10,216 nucleotides of DNA from Thiotrichaceae bacterium (GCA_027008885.1 JALVDQ010000253.1:1-10216); one strand, 5' to 3'. Shown: positions 1-6,534, counted from the first letter of the stretch. Translations and numbers: made by a program. Notes: generated by a model not told the origin, from the sequence alone.

Positions 1-17
1 CTAGATATTTCTCAATT

Positions 18-64
18 TTCGTTAAATATATAAATAAAACAATGATTCGCCTCAAATTGATAAA
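18..64 (-). repeat. Decayed relative of the MITE core
   Basis: Three blocks of the MITE core occur here in the same order and orientation as in the full copy at 109-269: TTCGTTAAATA (18-28), ATTCGCCTC (45-53) and TTGATAAA (57-64). The gap between the first two is 16 bases instead of 8, and the terminal repeats are not recognisable. This is best read as an old, degenerated copy or a related element. The match is by eye only. Confidence 0.5.
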
Positions 65-108
65 AAATCGAGTCAAATCAGCTTTCCCTCGCTACGACTC
101 ATATCCTG

Positions 109-269
109 GGAGCCTGTCTGAAAACTAGAAATTGACTGCAAATCCCACAATCATCATAATCTGAGTTTATCAAGTTCGTTAAATAGAGCGACTATTCGCC
201 TCTCTTGATAAACTCACCTTATAACAATTCTGAAATTTTCGTTTCAATCCCAGTTCTCAGACAGGCTCC
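109..269 (-). mobile_element. MITE-like element, copy 1 (161 bp, full length)
   Basis: This is a non-coding element with terminal inverted repeats: GGAGCCTGTCTGAaAACT at the left and its complement AGTTCTCAGACAGGCTCC at the right. It is the reverse complement of the copy at 9939-10099, with the same 161-bp length and only a handful of base differences. The right end is followed by TA (270-271). The left end is preceded by TG (107-108), which would be a decayed TA. Internally, GAGTTTATCAAG and its complement CTTGATAAACTC form a perfect stem in this copy, so the whole unit could fold as a nested hairpin. The TA flanks point to a TA-targeting transposase (IS630/Tc1-mariner, or a TA-duplicating IS5 subgroup) acting in trans. 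No transposase is encoded in the window. Confidence 0.85.
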
Positions 270-304
270 TAGCGGTTTTATGGATGAGCAAAATGTTTAA
301 ATTC

Positions 305-313
305 AGGTGGGGA
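305..313 (+). promoter_or_regulatory. Ribosome binding site of the lipoprotein gene
   Basis: The purine-rich stretch AGGTGGGGA lies 5 bases before the ATG at 319. It decides the start: the in-frame GTG at 307 falls inside this site and is therefore not the likely initiation codon. Confidence 0.6.
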
Positions 314-318
314 TAATA

Positions 319-906
319 ATGAAAAACGTTAAAAAACTTTCTACGGTACTATTATTTGGTTGTAGTTGTTTTATTGCTGGTTGTGTTGGTATCTCTACAA
401 AGGAGAAGCAAATACAGTTGCTCCAGTATTATCACCTAGACAGAAAAAAGTTACGCAATGAAATATCAAAAATACTGGATGAGATGGGAGGTCACAGGGT
501 AAAAGGAGATGTTGAAAGATTTTATAAACAAACCTTATCCCTAACTAATACATATCATCAAGGTTCTAAGCAGCCAGAATACTCTAATTCATTTACGATA
601 GTTAAGTTTACGGGATTTGAACATCTCCGAAAACGTAGCTCTGATTATTCGCTTCCTTGGGGAGTTTTGAAACAATGCAATACTAAAAAAATAATTGCCA
701 GTGGATTATCGCTTGCACCTTTAGGAGGGGGAAAGTATATAGCAAATATATTTGCTACAACCAAAAGCACTGATTTAATAGAGTATGATTTAAGGAAAAT
801 GAGTAATATTTGTTTTCAAGCGCATACCAGCTCTATGGTTTTTGGAACTATTGAAAGTAATCTTATAAAGGTAGGTAGTGGTCAAAACGGCAAGGTCACC
901 CATTAG
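319..906 (+). CDS. Small orphan lipoprotein, function unknown (195 aa)
   Basis: The protein begins MKNVKK, followed by a hydrophobic stretch (residues 7-20) and the lipobox IAGC with the acylated Cys at residue 22, a typical type II signal peptide. The residue after the Cys is Val, not Asp, so under the usual Lol sorting rule it should go to the outer membrane, facing the periplasm unless flipped. The mature part (about 174 residues) starts with a Lys/Gln/Leu-rich segment likely to be helical (27-57) and continues as mixed, apparently beta-rich sequence with two more cysteines (120 and 165) that could pair. I recognise no domain. The gene is AT-rich compared with the helicase region. It sits alone between a MITE and a convergent neighbour, a setting typical of accessory genes. 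The ATG at 319 is chosen for its ribosome binding site and its signal peptide. Confidence 0.75.
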   Translation: MKNVKKLSTVLLFGCSCFIAGCVGISTKEKQIQLLQYYHLDRKKLRNEISKILDEMGGHRVKGDVERFYKQTLSLTNTYHQGSKQPEYSNSFTIVKFTGFEHLRKRSSDYSLPWGVLKQCNTKKIIASGLSLAPLGGGKYIANIFATTKSTDLIEYDLRKMSNICFQAHTSSMVFGTIESNLIKVGSGQNGKVTH

Positions 907-970
907 CCAGCAATAGCCACCGACCTGACTTTTATTGTCTTACTATATTCCTGTGGATTTTCCAACTATC

Positions 971-1000
971 AAAAATATGTAAAAAACAGGGGGGATGGGT
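971..1000 (-). repeat. C-tract dispersed repeat, copy A
   Basis: Read on the minus strand this is ACCCAT, six C, TG, a T run and ACATATTTTT. It matches the cores at 5512, 6386 and 6563. It lies in the gap between two convergent genes. The extension GTTGAGGAAC seen in copies B and C is not recognisable here. Confidence 0.75.
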
Positions 1001-1050
1001 AAACCTGTTGATTTGCTCGATGTGCAGTTTGGATTAGCATAGCACCACGC

Positions 1051-1086
1051 TCTTGTCGGGTTACGCTTGAGGCTAACCCGACAAGA
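1051..1086. terminator. Perfect 13-bp hairpin between convergent genes
   Basis: TCTTGTCGGGTTA (1051-1063) pairs perfectly with TAACCCGACAAGA (1074-1086) around a 10-base loop. It lies 145 bp after the lipoprotein stop and 44 bp after the stop of the minus-strand OmpA-like gene, so it could end transcripts from both sides. Neither side has a T run directly after the stem, so intrinsic termination is uncertain. It may instead be a dispersed palindromic repeat, since GTCGGGTTA/TAACCCGAC palindromes are familiar in repeat-rich bacterial genomes. Confidence 0.5.
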
Positions 1087-1129
1087 TCAAAACACAGGTT
1101 TGACCGCTACCCTTTTTCTTTATACCTCT

Positions 1130-4100
1130 TTATTTAATCTTCATCTCAACGCGACGATTTGTTGCTCTGCCGCTTTCTGTTTTATTTGACGCAATCGGTT
1201 GTGATTCGCCATAGCCTTTGGCAGATAGCCGGTTTGCTTTTACTCCTTTCTTTATCAGGTATTTCATAACCGTGTTTGCGCGACGTTGGGAGAGACGTTT
1301 GTTTATGGCTGCCAGACCTTTATTATCGGTATGACCTGCAATCTCAACCTTAATCGCCGGGTTGTCAATCAGGATTTTGGCTGCCCGGTTCAGTATGGGT
1401 AGTGAACTACTTGTCAAGGTGGCTGAACCAGTGGCAAAGGTAACGCCTTTGAGGTTAATGTTTTCTGTTGGAGTACAGCCAAATTTGTTTACTGTTTCTC
1501 CTTGCTTGCTTGCAGGGCAGAGGTCGTCCTTGTCGGCTACGCCGTCCTTGTCTGTGTCTTTAATAGCGGGGCAGCCTTCATCGTTTACTGCGCTGCCTTC
1601 AGGAGAAGCGGGGCATTTATCCAGGCTATTGGCTACGCCATCCTTGTCAGAATCAGCAAAACAACCTGATAAATCCACTTCTGTGCCTGACGGGGTATTC
1701 GGACATTTGTCTTTTTTATCGAGTACGCCATCATTATCACTGTCGGCAGTTGCGTCGGCAAACTTGGCTTTTAAGTCTTCATAAGCACTCTTTAAGGGGT
1801 CAAGCTGGCTGGCTGTTGCCATTAACGCGGTTATCTTGCTGGCTTGTTCAGCTGATGAGTTTTCCAGGTTTGCTATTTTAGCCTGTAAAGACTTGTTTTC
1901 TTCATCTCTGGCTGCAAGTGATTGTTGCAGTTTTTCGATTTCCAGTTTGCAAGTCTTGTTGTTTTCATTGCAGGAATTGAGTTGCTGTTTGAGTTCTGCA
2001 ATTTCATTCAGTTTGGCTTTATAAGCTTTTTGTAAATCTTCCAGCTCCGTTGTGGATTTTCCCAGAGCAGCAAGTTTTTCAGCCTGGTTTGCAGCATTGG
2101 ATTCAAGCTCGCTGAGTTTCTTTTTGAGTTCTGCATTTTCATTATTGCGTTCCTGGTAAGCGTTTTTTAATGCTTCCAGTTTTACCGTAGTATTGCCAAG
2201 TGCAGTCAGCTTTCTCGCCTGTTCAGCCGAAGTTGATTCTGCGGTAGCCAGTTTGGTTTGCAGTGTTTTATATGAATCATTCAGCTCGGCAAGTTTTGCC
2301 TTTAAACTTTCAATTTCATCAAGCTTGGTTTTATAGGTACTCTTTAATGCTTCCAGCTCTTTTTCCGCATTGCCAAGTGCAGTCAGCTTTCTCGCCTGTT
2401 CAGCTGAAGTCGATTCGGCGGTAGCCAGTTTGGTTTGCAGTGTTTTATATGAATTATCCAGCTCGGCAAGTTTTGCCTTTAAGCTTTCAATTTCATCAAG
2501 CTTGGCTTTATAGGTACTCTTTAATGCTTCCAGCTCTTTTTCTGCATTGCCAAGTGCAGTCAACTTTCTTGCCTGTTCAGCCGAAGTCGATTCAGCGGTA
2601 GCCAGTTTGGTTTGCAGTGTTTTATATGAATCATCCAGCTCGGCAAGCTTTGCTTTTAGGCTTTCAATTTCTTCAAGCTTGGCTTTATAGGCTTTTTGCA
2701 GTTCTTTGAGTTCAGTTGTCGATTTGCCCAAAGCACTAAGTTGTTGTTGCTGGGAGGATGCCTGGGTTTCTGCCTGAGCCAGTTTTTCCCGAAGTTCGCT
2801 GTTGGCAGCCTCAACCTCTCTGAGTTGTTTCTGTAATGCCTCATTTTCACTATTGCGTGTTTTATAGGCACTCTGTAATGCGGCTAATTGTATTGAGGTC
2901 TGACCTAATGCGTTAAGCTTTCTTGCACGATTTGCAGAATTGGCTTCTACTGATGCCAATTTTGCTTGCAGTGATTTGTACTCACCGTCAAGTGAAGCAA
3001 GTTGATTTTTTAAATCTGCAATTTTTTTGGCTTTGAGGGCAATATCAGATTCGAGAGAATCAAGTTTTTCCTGTAAGGATTGATTTTCAGTCTCTGTTTC
3101 TGACAGTTTTTTCTTTAAGGTAGAATTTTCCTCAGCGCGCTGTTCATAGGTTTGCTGAAGTATCTTGTATTTTGACTCGGTTTCTTGCAGTTCGGCGACT
3201 TGCTCCTTGAGATTATCCCGATCCTTCTGAAAACTGGCGAGTTTGTCTTGTAACTCTTTCTTTTCTGAACTTAAATCCTGCAGTTTCTTTTTTAGATTGT
3301 TAAGTTCCTGATTTTCTTGCTGGTATGATTTCTGGAGAATATTATACTTGGTCGTTGTTTCACCTAGCAAAGAGAGTTTTTGCGATAGGGTCTTTTTGCT
3401 ATTGTCAGCTTCTGTTAACTGCTTGTGAAGCTCTTCGATCTCATTTGAGCGTAACTTATAGGCTTCCCGTAATACATTAAATTTTGTTTCTGTCTGTTTA
3501 AGAAGAGCAAGTTCCTGTGCTGTATTGCTAACATCTTTTTCCATCCTGGAAAGTTGCTCTTTCAGGCTATTTTGCTGTTTTTCAGACTCGGCAAGTTTGT
3601 CTTGCAGCGCTTTTTCCCGCTTTTCTGATTCAGCCAGATTTTTTTCCAGAACAGAGATGTCATTGACACGTTGTTTATAAGCTTCCTGAAGTGCTTTTAA
3701 TTTTGTTGAAGTCTGATCCAGAAGAGAGAGCTTTTCTGTTTGGATTTTTTTGGTTGAATTGGCTTCATTCAACATGCTGTTCAATTTATCGAGTTCGCTA
3801 TTACGGAGTTTATATGCTTCCTGTAATACCTTGTATTCTGTCGCTGTCTGGCTGAGAAGCCCAAGTTTTTCAGTTTGCTTTTTATTCTCATCCTGAAGCT
3901 TTGTTAGTTGTTCCTGTAGCTCTGCTTTTTCTTTGCCTGCCTTGAGCAGTTCTTCCTTAAGTTTGTCAATGGAAGCTTTTTGTTGCTGGTAGCTGGATTG
4001 TAAAATTTTGTATTTTGTTGATGTTTCTTCAAGAGAGGAAAGCTCAGAGCTCAAGTTTTTTTGTTCTTCAAGTTTTGCCGCAAGCTTCTTCTTGAGTTCC

Positions 4101-4675
4101 AGATTCAACTGGTGTAATTGCTCATAAGCAGCTTGCAATACCTTAAATTTGTTTTTTTCTTCCTCAGAAGCGGGGCTCTGCCTGGCAAGCTTTGCTTCCA
4201 GATTATCAATGATTTCCTTGCTGTCACTCATCTGGTTCTGGATGTCTTCCAGAGCCTGTTTTAATTCTACAACTTTGCTCGCATCCTCACTACACGCTGC
4301 CTGGTTAGCTGTGTTTTGCTCCGCTGGAGCAGCTAACGGAATTGGGAGTTCGGCAGGATTAAAATATGGACTGGGCGGGGGCAGGGGGGTCATTGCCTGC
4401 ACTGCCGGCATCATTCTTCGATGCATATTTGGATAGGGCTGGGGAAGTTGTGCTGGTGGAAATGCTGTTGTTGCCCCCAGAGGACCTGCATAAGAAGGAG
4501 AAGGAATAACCGGTACAGGGATGCAGTCTGCCCAGGCAATAGGCACGGGTTCAATCGCTCTTACCCGGACTTGTTGGGCATTAATAGCGGGATTGTATTG
4601 CTCGGCAAAAGCTTGCTGTACTCCCAGCATATTGACTGCAATTGTTATCAACAAAGATAATTGTTTGATTTTCAT
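1130..4675 (-). CDS. OmpA-family peptidoglycan-binding protein with giant coiled coil and TSP3 repeats (1181 aa)
   Basis: This is a secreted envelope protein. Residues 1-24 are a Sec signal peptide ending AFA before Glu25. Residues 25-125 are proline-rich, with no sign of the OmpA beta-barrel. Residues about 132-970 are an almost unbroken heptad-rich coiled coil made of diverged ~59-residue units, each marked by an L-x-x-x-Y anchor (about 14 anchors). A Cys pair at 902 and 909 interrupts it. Residues 978-1067 are three thrombospondin type 3 calcium-binding repeats (DSDNDGV, DSDKDGV, DTDKDGV, each followed by Cys-Pro). Residues 1072-1181 are the OmpA C-terminal domain, with GHTDNKG and LSQRR: Asp1117 and Arg1132 match E. 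coli OmpA Asp271 and Arg286, which bind diaminopimelate. The start at 4675 has a clear GGAG site. A 64-residue upstream extension of the frame lacks a signal peptide and overlaps the next gene. Known for the family: peptidoglycan anchoring. Inferred: a long tether or scaffold. Its partner is unknown. Confidence 0.9.
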   Translation of the reverse strand: MKIKQLSLLITIAVNMLGVQQAFAEQYNPAINAQQVRVRAIEPVPIAWADCIPVPVIPSPSYAGPLGATTAFPPAQLPQPYPNMHRRMMPAVQAMTPLPPPSPYFNPAELPIPLAAPAEQNTANQAACSEDASKVVELKQALEDIQNQMSDSKEIIDNLEAKLARQSPASEEEKNKFKVLQAAYEQLHQLNLELKKKLAAKLEEQKNLSSELSSLEETSTKYKILQSSYQQQKASIDKLKEELLKAGKEKAELQEQLTKLQDENKKQTEKLGLLSQTATEYKVLQEAYKLRNSELDKLNSMLNEANSTKKIQTEKLSLLDQTSTKLKALQEAYKQRVNDISVLEKNLAESEKREKALQDKLAESEKQQNSLKEQLSRMEKDVSNTAQELALLKQTETKFNVLREAYKLRSNEIEELHKQLTEADNSKKTLSQKLSLLGETTTKYNILQKSYQQENQELNNLKKKLQDLSSEKKELQDKLASFQKDRDNLKEQVAELQETESKYKILQQTYEQRAEENSTLKKKLSETETENQSLQEKLDSLESDIALKAKKIADLKNQLASLDGEYKSLQAKLASVEANSANRARKLNALGQTSIQLAALQSAYKTRNSENEALQKQLREVEAANSELREKLAQAETQASSQQQQLSALGKSTTELKELQKAYKAKLEEIESLKAKLAELDDSYKTLQTKLATAESTSAEQARKLTALGNAEKELEALKSTYKAKLDEIESLKAKLAELDNSYKTLQTKLATAESTSAEQARKLTALGNAEKELEALKSTYKTKLDEIESLKAKLAELNDSYKTLQTKLATAESTSAEQARKLTALGNTTVKLEALKNAYQERNNENAELKKKLSELESNAANQAEKLAALGKSTTELEDLQKAYKAKLNEIAELKQQLNSCNENNKTCKLEIEKLQQSLAARDEENKSLQAKIANLENSSAEQASKITALMATASQLDPLKSAYEDLKAKFADATADSDNDGVLDKKDKCPNTPSGTEVDLSGCFADSDKDGVANSLDKCPASPEGSAVNDEGCPAIKDTDKDGVADKDDLCPASKQGETVNKFGCTPTENINLKGVTFATGSATLTSSSLPILNRAAKILIDNPAIKVEIAGHTDNKGLAAINKRLSQRRANTVMKYLIKKGVKANRLSAKGYGESQPIASNKTESGRATNRRVEMKIK
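2167..2697 (-). repeat. Three near-identical 177-bp tandem repeats inside the coiled-coil gene
   Basis: The same sequence recurs exactly 177 bp apart (for example CAATTTC at 2311, 2488 and 2665, and TGCCAAGTGCAGTCA at 2194 and 2371). Each unit encodes 59 residues including LKAKLAELD, SYKTLQTKLATAES and ARKLTALGN. The near identity, against strongly diverged units elsewhere in the coiled coil, indicates recent duplication or gene conversion. The number of units could differ between strains, and short-read assemblies may collapse them. Confidence 0.9.
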
Positions 4676-4682
4676 ATTAGTT

Positions 4683-4686
4683 CTCC
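4683..4686 (-). promoter_or_regulatory. Ribosome binding site fixing the OmpA-like start
   Basis: On the minus strand GGAG is followed by 7 bases and then the ATG at 4675-4673, directly before a good signal peptide. This is why the longer frame starting at 4867 is not used. Confidence 0.75.
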
Positions 4687-4802
4687 AATGGTATTTAATA
4701 TTATTAATGGCTTTGTTCTGGTTCTGTGAGGCTGCTATGGCATGGGCATAAATCGGCGAAATTAATCTTTGCCTCATCTTTGCATTAGCTCGCAGATTCA
4801 GG

Positions 4803-5249
4803 TTAGCTCCCTCCAAAATCTCTGCGGGCTGCTGATATTGTAATTGTAAATCCGGCAATGACATCAATAAAAGACATAAGGGTTAAAAATAAAAAAGTTG
4901 AATCACCTTTTGGACCAACCGTCCACGGAGAAATCATCCATGAAATGAGAAAGGCGATAAAAACAAGTGTGGACAAGGTATGGTCTACTATTGAGACATT
5001 GGAAGTTCGTGTTGCCTTGAATACTTCGATATTCAGAGTGATAAGCCCCAGTAAAACGACAAGATCACCCCAGGTTGGTCTCCAGACAAAACCCGATGGC
5101 AAGCCCACATGAGCAATGACAAAGCTTAGTTTTTCAGGAAAGAAGCCAACAAGGTATAAAAATAAATATCCAGCATACATAAACGCAAATAAGGGAAAAA
5201 AGCTTAAAAAAGGCATAATTCTACCAAAGTAATTGTCAACTAAATCCAT
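4803..5249 (-). CDS. Four-helix integral membrane protein, function unknown (148 aa)
   Basis: The sequence predicts four transmembrane segments at about residues 13-38, 60-78, 91-109 and 117-139. A short loop between the second and third carries FKATRTSN. The C-terminus IDVIAGFTITISAARRDFG looks like the conserved signature of a family of small proteobacterial membrane proteins that I recall only as hypothetical. There is no signal peptide, catalytic motif or metal site that I can see. The start is uncertain: the ATG at 5249 (MDLVDNYFGR) is the most natural, a TTG at 5279 would add ten residues, and an ATG at 5216 would still keep all four helices. No start has a strong ribosome binding site. 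The gene ends 127 bp before the OmpA-like gene on the same strand, so the two may be co-transcribed. I see no clear promoter in the gap between them. Confidence 0.75.
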   Translation of the reverse strand: MDLVDNYFGRIMPFLSFFPLFAFMYAGYLFLYLVGFFPEKLSFVIAHVGLPSGFVWRPTWGDLVVLLGLITLNIEVFKATRTSNVSIVDHTLSTLVFIAFLISWMISPWTVGPKGDSTFLFLTLMSFIDVIAGFTITISAARRDFGGS

Positions 5250-5347
5250 TGTATGAGTGTTTATAAAGACAAGCAACAATTCTATGTTTGTCTTGAAGCT
5301 GTGACTTCACTCTGGCGCATAAAATTACAGATTCAGCTTAAACTTAC

Positions 5348-5353
5348 ATTATA
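5348..5353 (-). promoter_or_regulatory. Possible -10 box for the membrane protein gene
   Basis: The minus strand reads TATAAT exactly, about 100 bases before the ATG at 5249. No good -35 lies 16-18 bases upstream (the nearest is TTGAGC at 5380-5375, 21 bases away), and the region is AT-rich, so chance is a serious alternative. Confidence 0.3.
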
Positions 5354-5358
5354 AATCA

Positions 5359-5386
5359 TTTGTATGGAAGTATAGCTCAATACAAA
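5359..5386. promoter_or_regulatory. Dyad TTTGTAT-N14-ATACAAA, possible operator
   Basis: A perfect 7-bp inverted repeat (5359-5365 with 5380-5386) lies just upstream of the possible -10 at 5348-5353 on the minus strand, covering where its -35 would be. The arrangement would suit a dimeric regulator. The base composition makes chance possible. Confidence 0.25.
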
Positions 5387-5447
5387 ACAAGTATAATATT
5401 AATAATCTATGATAAAATAATTCTCTTGATTTTACCTGATTCAGCTC

Positions 5448-5468
5448 ATAATTTACTTCGTAAATTAT
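5448..5468. repeat. Perfect AT-rich palindrome with 9-bp arms
   Basis: ATAATTTAC, a TTC spacer and GTAAATTAT form a perfect hairpin or dyad in the divergent intergenic region. It could be a regulator site or a weak structured element. There is no adjacent T run clearly marking a terminator, and no gene ends just upstream. Confidence 0.45.
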
Positions 5469-5495
5469 TCATTGTCCCCGTTACATTGCTACATG

Positions 5496-5560
5496 CTCTG
5501 TCCTCTGACACACCCATCCCCCCCTGTTTTTATATATTTTGCGTAGTCTGTTGAGGAACG
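5496..5560 (+). repeat. Heptamer run plus C-tract dispersed repeat, copy B
   Basis: Two heptamers, CTCTGTC (5496-5502) and CTCTGAC (5503-5509), precede the core that starts at 5512: ACCCAT, seven C, TGTTTTTATATATTTTGCG, then AGTCTGTTGAGGAACG. This is the cleanest copy in the window, with heptamer, core and GTTGAGGAAC tail all present. It lies about 105 bases before the start codon at 5666 and reads toward it. Confidence 0.75.
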
Positions 5561-5602
5561 AAACGCAGGGCTCCTGGGCATAGCCTCAATAATTCTAATG
5601 AT

Positions 5603-5633
5603 TGCTGATTGAAACATCTTAATTTGCTAATAT
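5603..5633 (+). promoter_or_regulatory. Candidate promoter of the 237-aa protein gene
   Basis: TGCTAATAT (5625-5633) is a good extended -10. TTGCTG (5603-5608) could serve as -35, but the spacer is 19 bases, longer than ideal. Transcription would begin near 5640, giving a leader of about 26 bases before the ATG at 5666. Confidence 0.35.
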
Positions 5634-5665
5634 GCGCCGCTGGTTTACAACAAAAAGCATCCAAT

Positions 5666-6379
5666 ATGAGTGAGACAAGCAAAAACACACAAGCATCAGG
5701 GCTTGAATTTACTGAAGCCAGTGAATCCCGCAAGTTTCTGAAACAGCAACTTGACAAAAAACAAAAGCAGTTATCTGAAATCAGAATTGATTGTGATCCA
5801 ATTGAGCGCGCAGAATTACAGCATGAAATCGCAGAAATCATGCTTGAATTAGGCGGCAATGGTATGCCGGAAGCAGCCTGGGGGCTCGCCAAGGAATCGT
5901 TTCTGATTTATATTGAACATGAAAAATTTGAAGATGCCGTAAATGCTTGCGATCTGCTCTATCGTACCGAACTGCCCGCTTCTGTTGTTGCCCTGGGTCA
6001 TGCCATGTGGCTTGCCGTGACCTATCCAGTAGACCCTGAACTTAGCATTGTCATGATGAAGAATCTGATTGACGACACACCTGAAAAATCAGACGGTGCA
6101 GCCGTTGCCGCAGCAACCGCGCATTATATTGCGGACTTGCGACTTGAGGGCGAGAAGCGTGACAGTGTGATGTTTTTAACCGGCAATCTACTTGCCCAGG
6201 TCGCTGAACGCCACAGCAATGTCAGTGACCAGGCGCAAATGAATTTCTGGATGGAGAAACTGGAGCTGAATGATCCAGCCAAATTTTTGCCAAGATTAGC
6301 ACAGGTTATTGATGCAATTGTTGCGGGAGACTGGTGGATAGATCGGGACGCCTTGCGCGCTAAATTACCCGTAAATTAA
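5666..6379 (+). CDS. Conserved-looking helical protein, function unknown (237 aa)
   Basis: There is no signal peptide or membrane segment, so it is probably cytosolic. Residues 18-64 are charged and likely coiled helix (KFLKQQLDKKQKQLSEIR). Residues 65-101 resemble a TPR-like helical hairpin (AAWGLAKESFLIYIEHEKFE). Residues 140-185 include the Ala-rich SDGAAVAAATAHYIADLR. The C-terminus has LPRLAQVIDAIVAGDWWIDR followed by DALRAKLP. The dense run of Trp, Asp and Arg there looks like a constrained family signature that I recall from uncharacterised gammaproteobacterial proteins, with no known function. The start at 5666 gives a typical MSETSKN N-terminus. A TTG at 5609 would add 19 residues, with a weaker case. 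No clear Shine-Dalgarno precedes the ATG. The gene converges on the helicase, with only repeats between their stop codons. Confidence 0.8.
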   Translation: MSETSKNTQASGLEFTEASESRKFLKQQLDKKQKQLSEIRIDCDPIERAELQHEIAEIMLELGGNGMPEAAWGLAKESFLIYIEHEKFEDAVNACDLLYRTELPASVVALGHAMWLAVTYPVDPELSIVMMKNLIDDTPEKSDGAAVAAATAHYIADLRLEGEKRDSVMFLTGNLLAQVAERHSNVSDQAQMNFWMEKLELNDPAKFLPRLAQVIDAIVAGDWWIDRDALRAKLPVN

Positions 6380-6385
6380 ACAGCT

Positions 6386-6433
6386 ACCCATCCCCCCCTT
6401 TTTTTACATATTTTGCGCAGTGTGTTGAGGAAC
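6386..6433 (+). repeat. C-tract dispersed repeat, copy C
   Basis: Only 6 bases after the stop of the 237-aa gene the unit begins: ACCCAT, seven C, eight T, ACATATTTTGCGCAGTGTGTTGAGGAAC. It matches copy B through the GTTGAGGAAC tail but has no heptamers before it, as if they had been replaced by the gene end. No stem precedes the T run, so it is not a standard terminator. Confidence 0.75.
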
Positions 6434-6534
6434 CCGCGTTTCGCATACTCAACGCTGACTACGCTCCGGCGTTACGAACGGGACGCTGGAGCGTCCGGGC
6501 TGCGTTCCCATGTGGAACGTGGGAACGAGAAAAG
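6424..6534. repeat. Compound palindromic repeat module
   Basis: The tail GTTGAG (6424-6429) is mirrored by CTCAAC (6448-6453), and the intervening GCGTTTCGC is the complement of the GAAACGC that follows the tail in copy B. So an inverted partial unit lies back to back with copy C. Downstream are two strong hairpins: GGACGCT-GG-AGCGTCC (6481-6496), and CGTTCCCA (6503-6510) pairing with TGGGAACG (6520-6527). Such GGAGCGT/GTTCCCA palindromes are a familiar dispersed repeat type in repeat-rich gammaproteobacteria. Open frames crossing this module are not credible genes. Confidence 0.65.

Larger units (their letters stand above)
1..318. other. AT-rich leader region without a gene, occupied by repeats
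   Basis: No convincing coding frame lies here before the lipoprotein gene at 319. The stretch holds a decayed MITE relative (about 18-64), a full MITE copy (109-269) and a 48-bp spacer with the ribosome binding site of the next gene. I could not find a -35/-10 pair with normal spacing in the spacer. The MITE has TTGATA and TATAAC hexamers reading toward the gene, but they are only about 9 bases apart, so they are not a credible promoter. Confidence 0.6.
5250..5665. other. AT-rich divergent intergenic region without a gene
   Basis: This 416-bp stretch separates divergent genes and should hold both promoters. It contains a possible -10 for the membrane protein gene (5348-5353), two dyads (5359-5386 and 5448-5468), the heptamer plus C-tract repeat copy B (5496-5560) and a candidate promoter for the plus-strand gene (5603-5633). 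Short open frames here have no ribosome binding site or protein-like composition. Confidence 0.6.

Noticed and set aside
1362..2024. Plus-strand open frames of 140 and 62 codons opposite the OmpA-like gene
   Set aside because: Their repetitive Ser/Leu/Ala content mirrors the TSP3 and coiled-coil codons on the other strand. No start signals are present.
4676..4802. A separate promoter for the OmpA-like gene in the 127-bp gap
   Set aside because: TAATAT-like hexamers occur in the AT-rich part, but no -35 lies at acceptable spacing. I could not support a call.
5530..5892. Minus-strand open frame of 120 codons
   Set aside because: It is antisense to the start of the 237-aa gene and reads through a repeat. 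Its Ser/Cys/Leu-rich composition is that of a shadow frame.
6386..6410. C run plus T run after the 237-aa gene as a Rho-independent terminator
   Set aside because: There is no complementary G-rich arm before the C run, so no stem can form ahead of the T tract.
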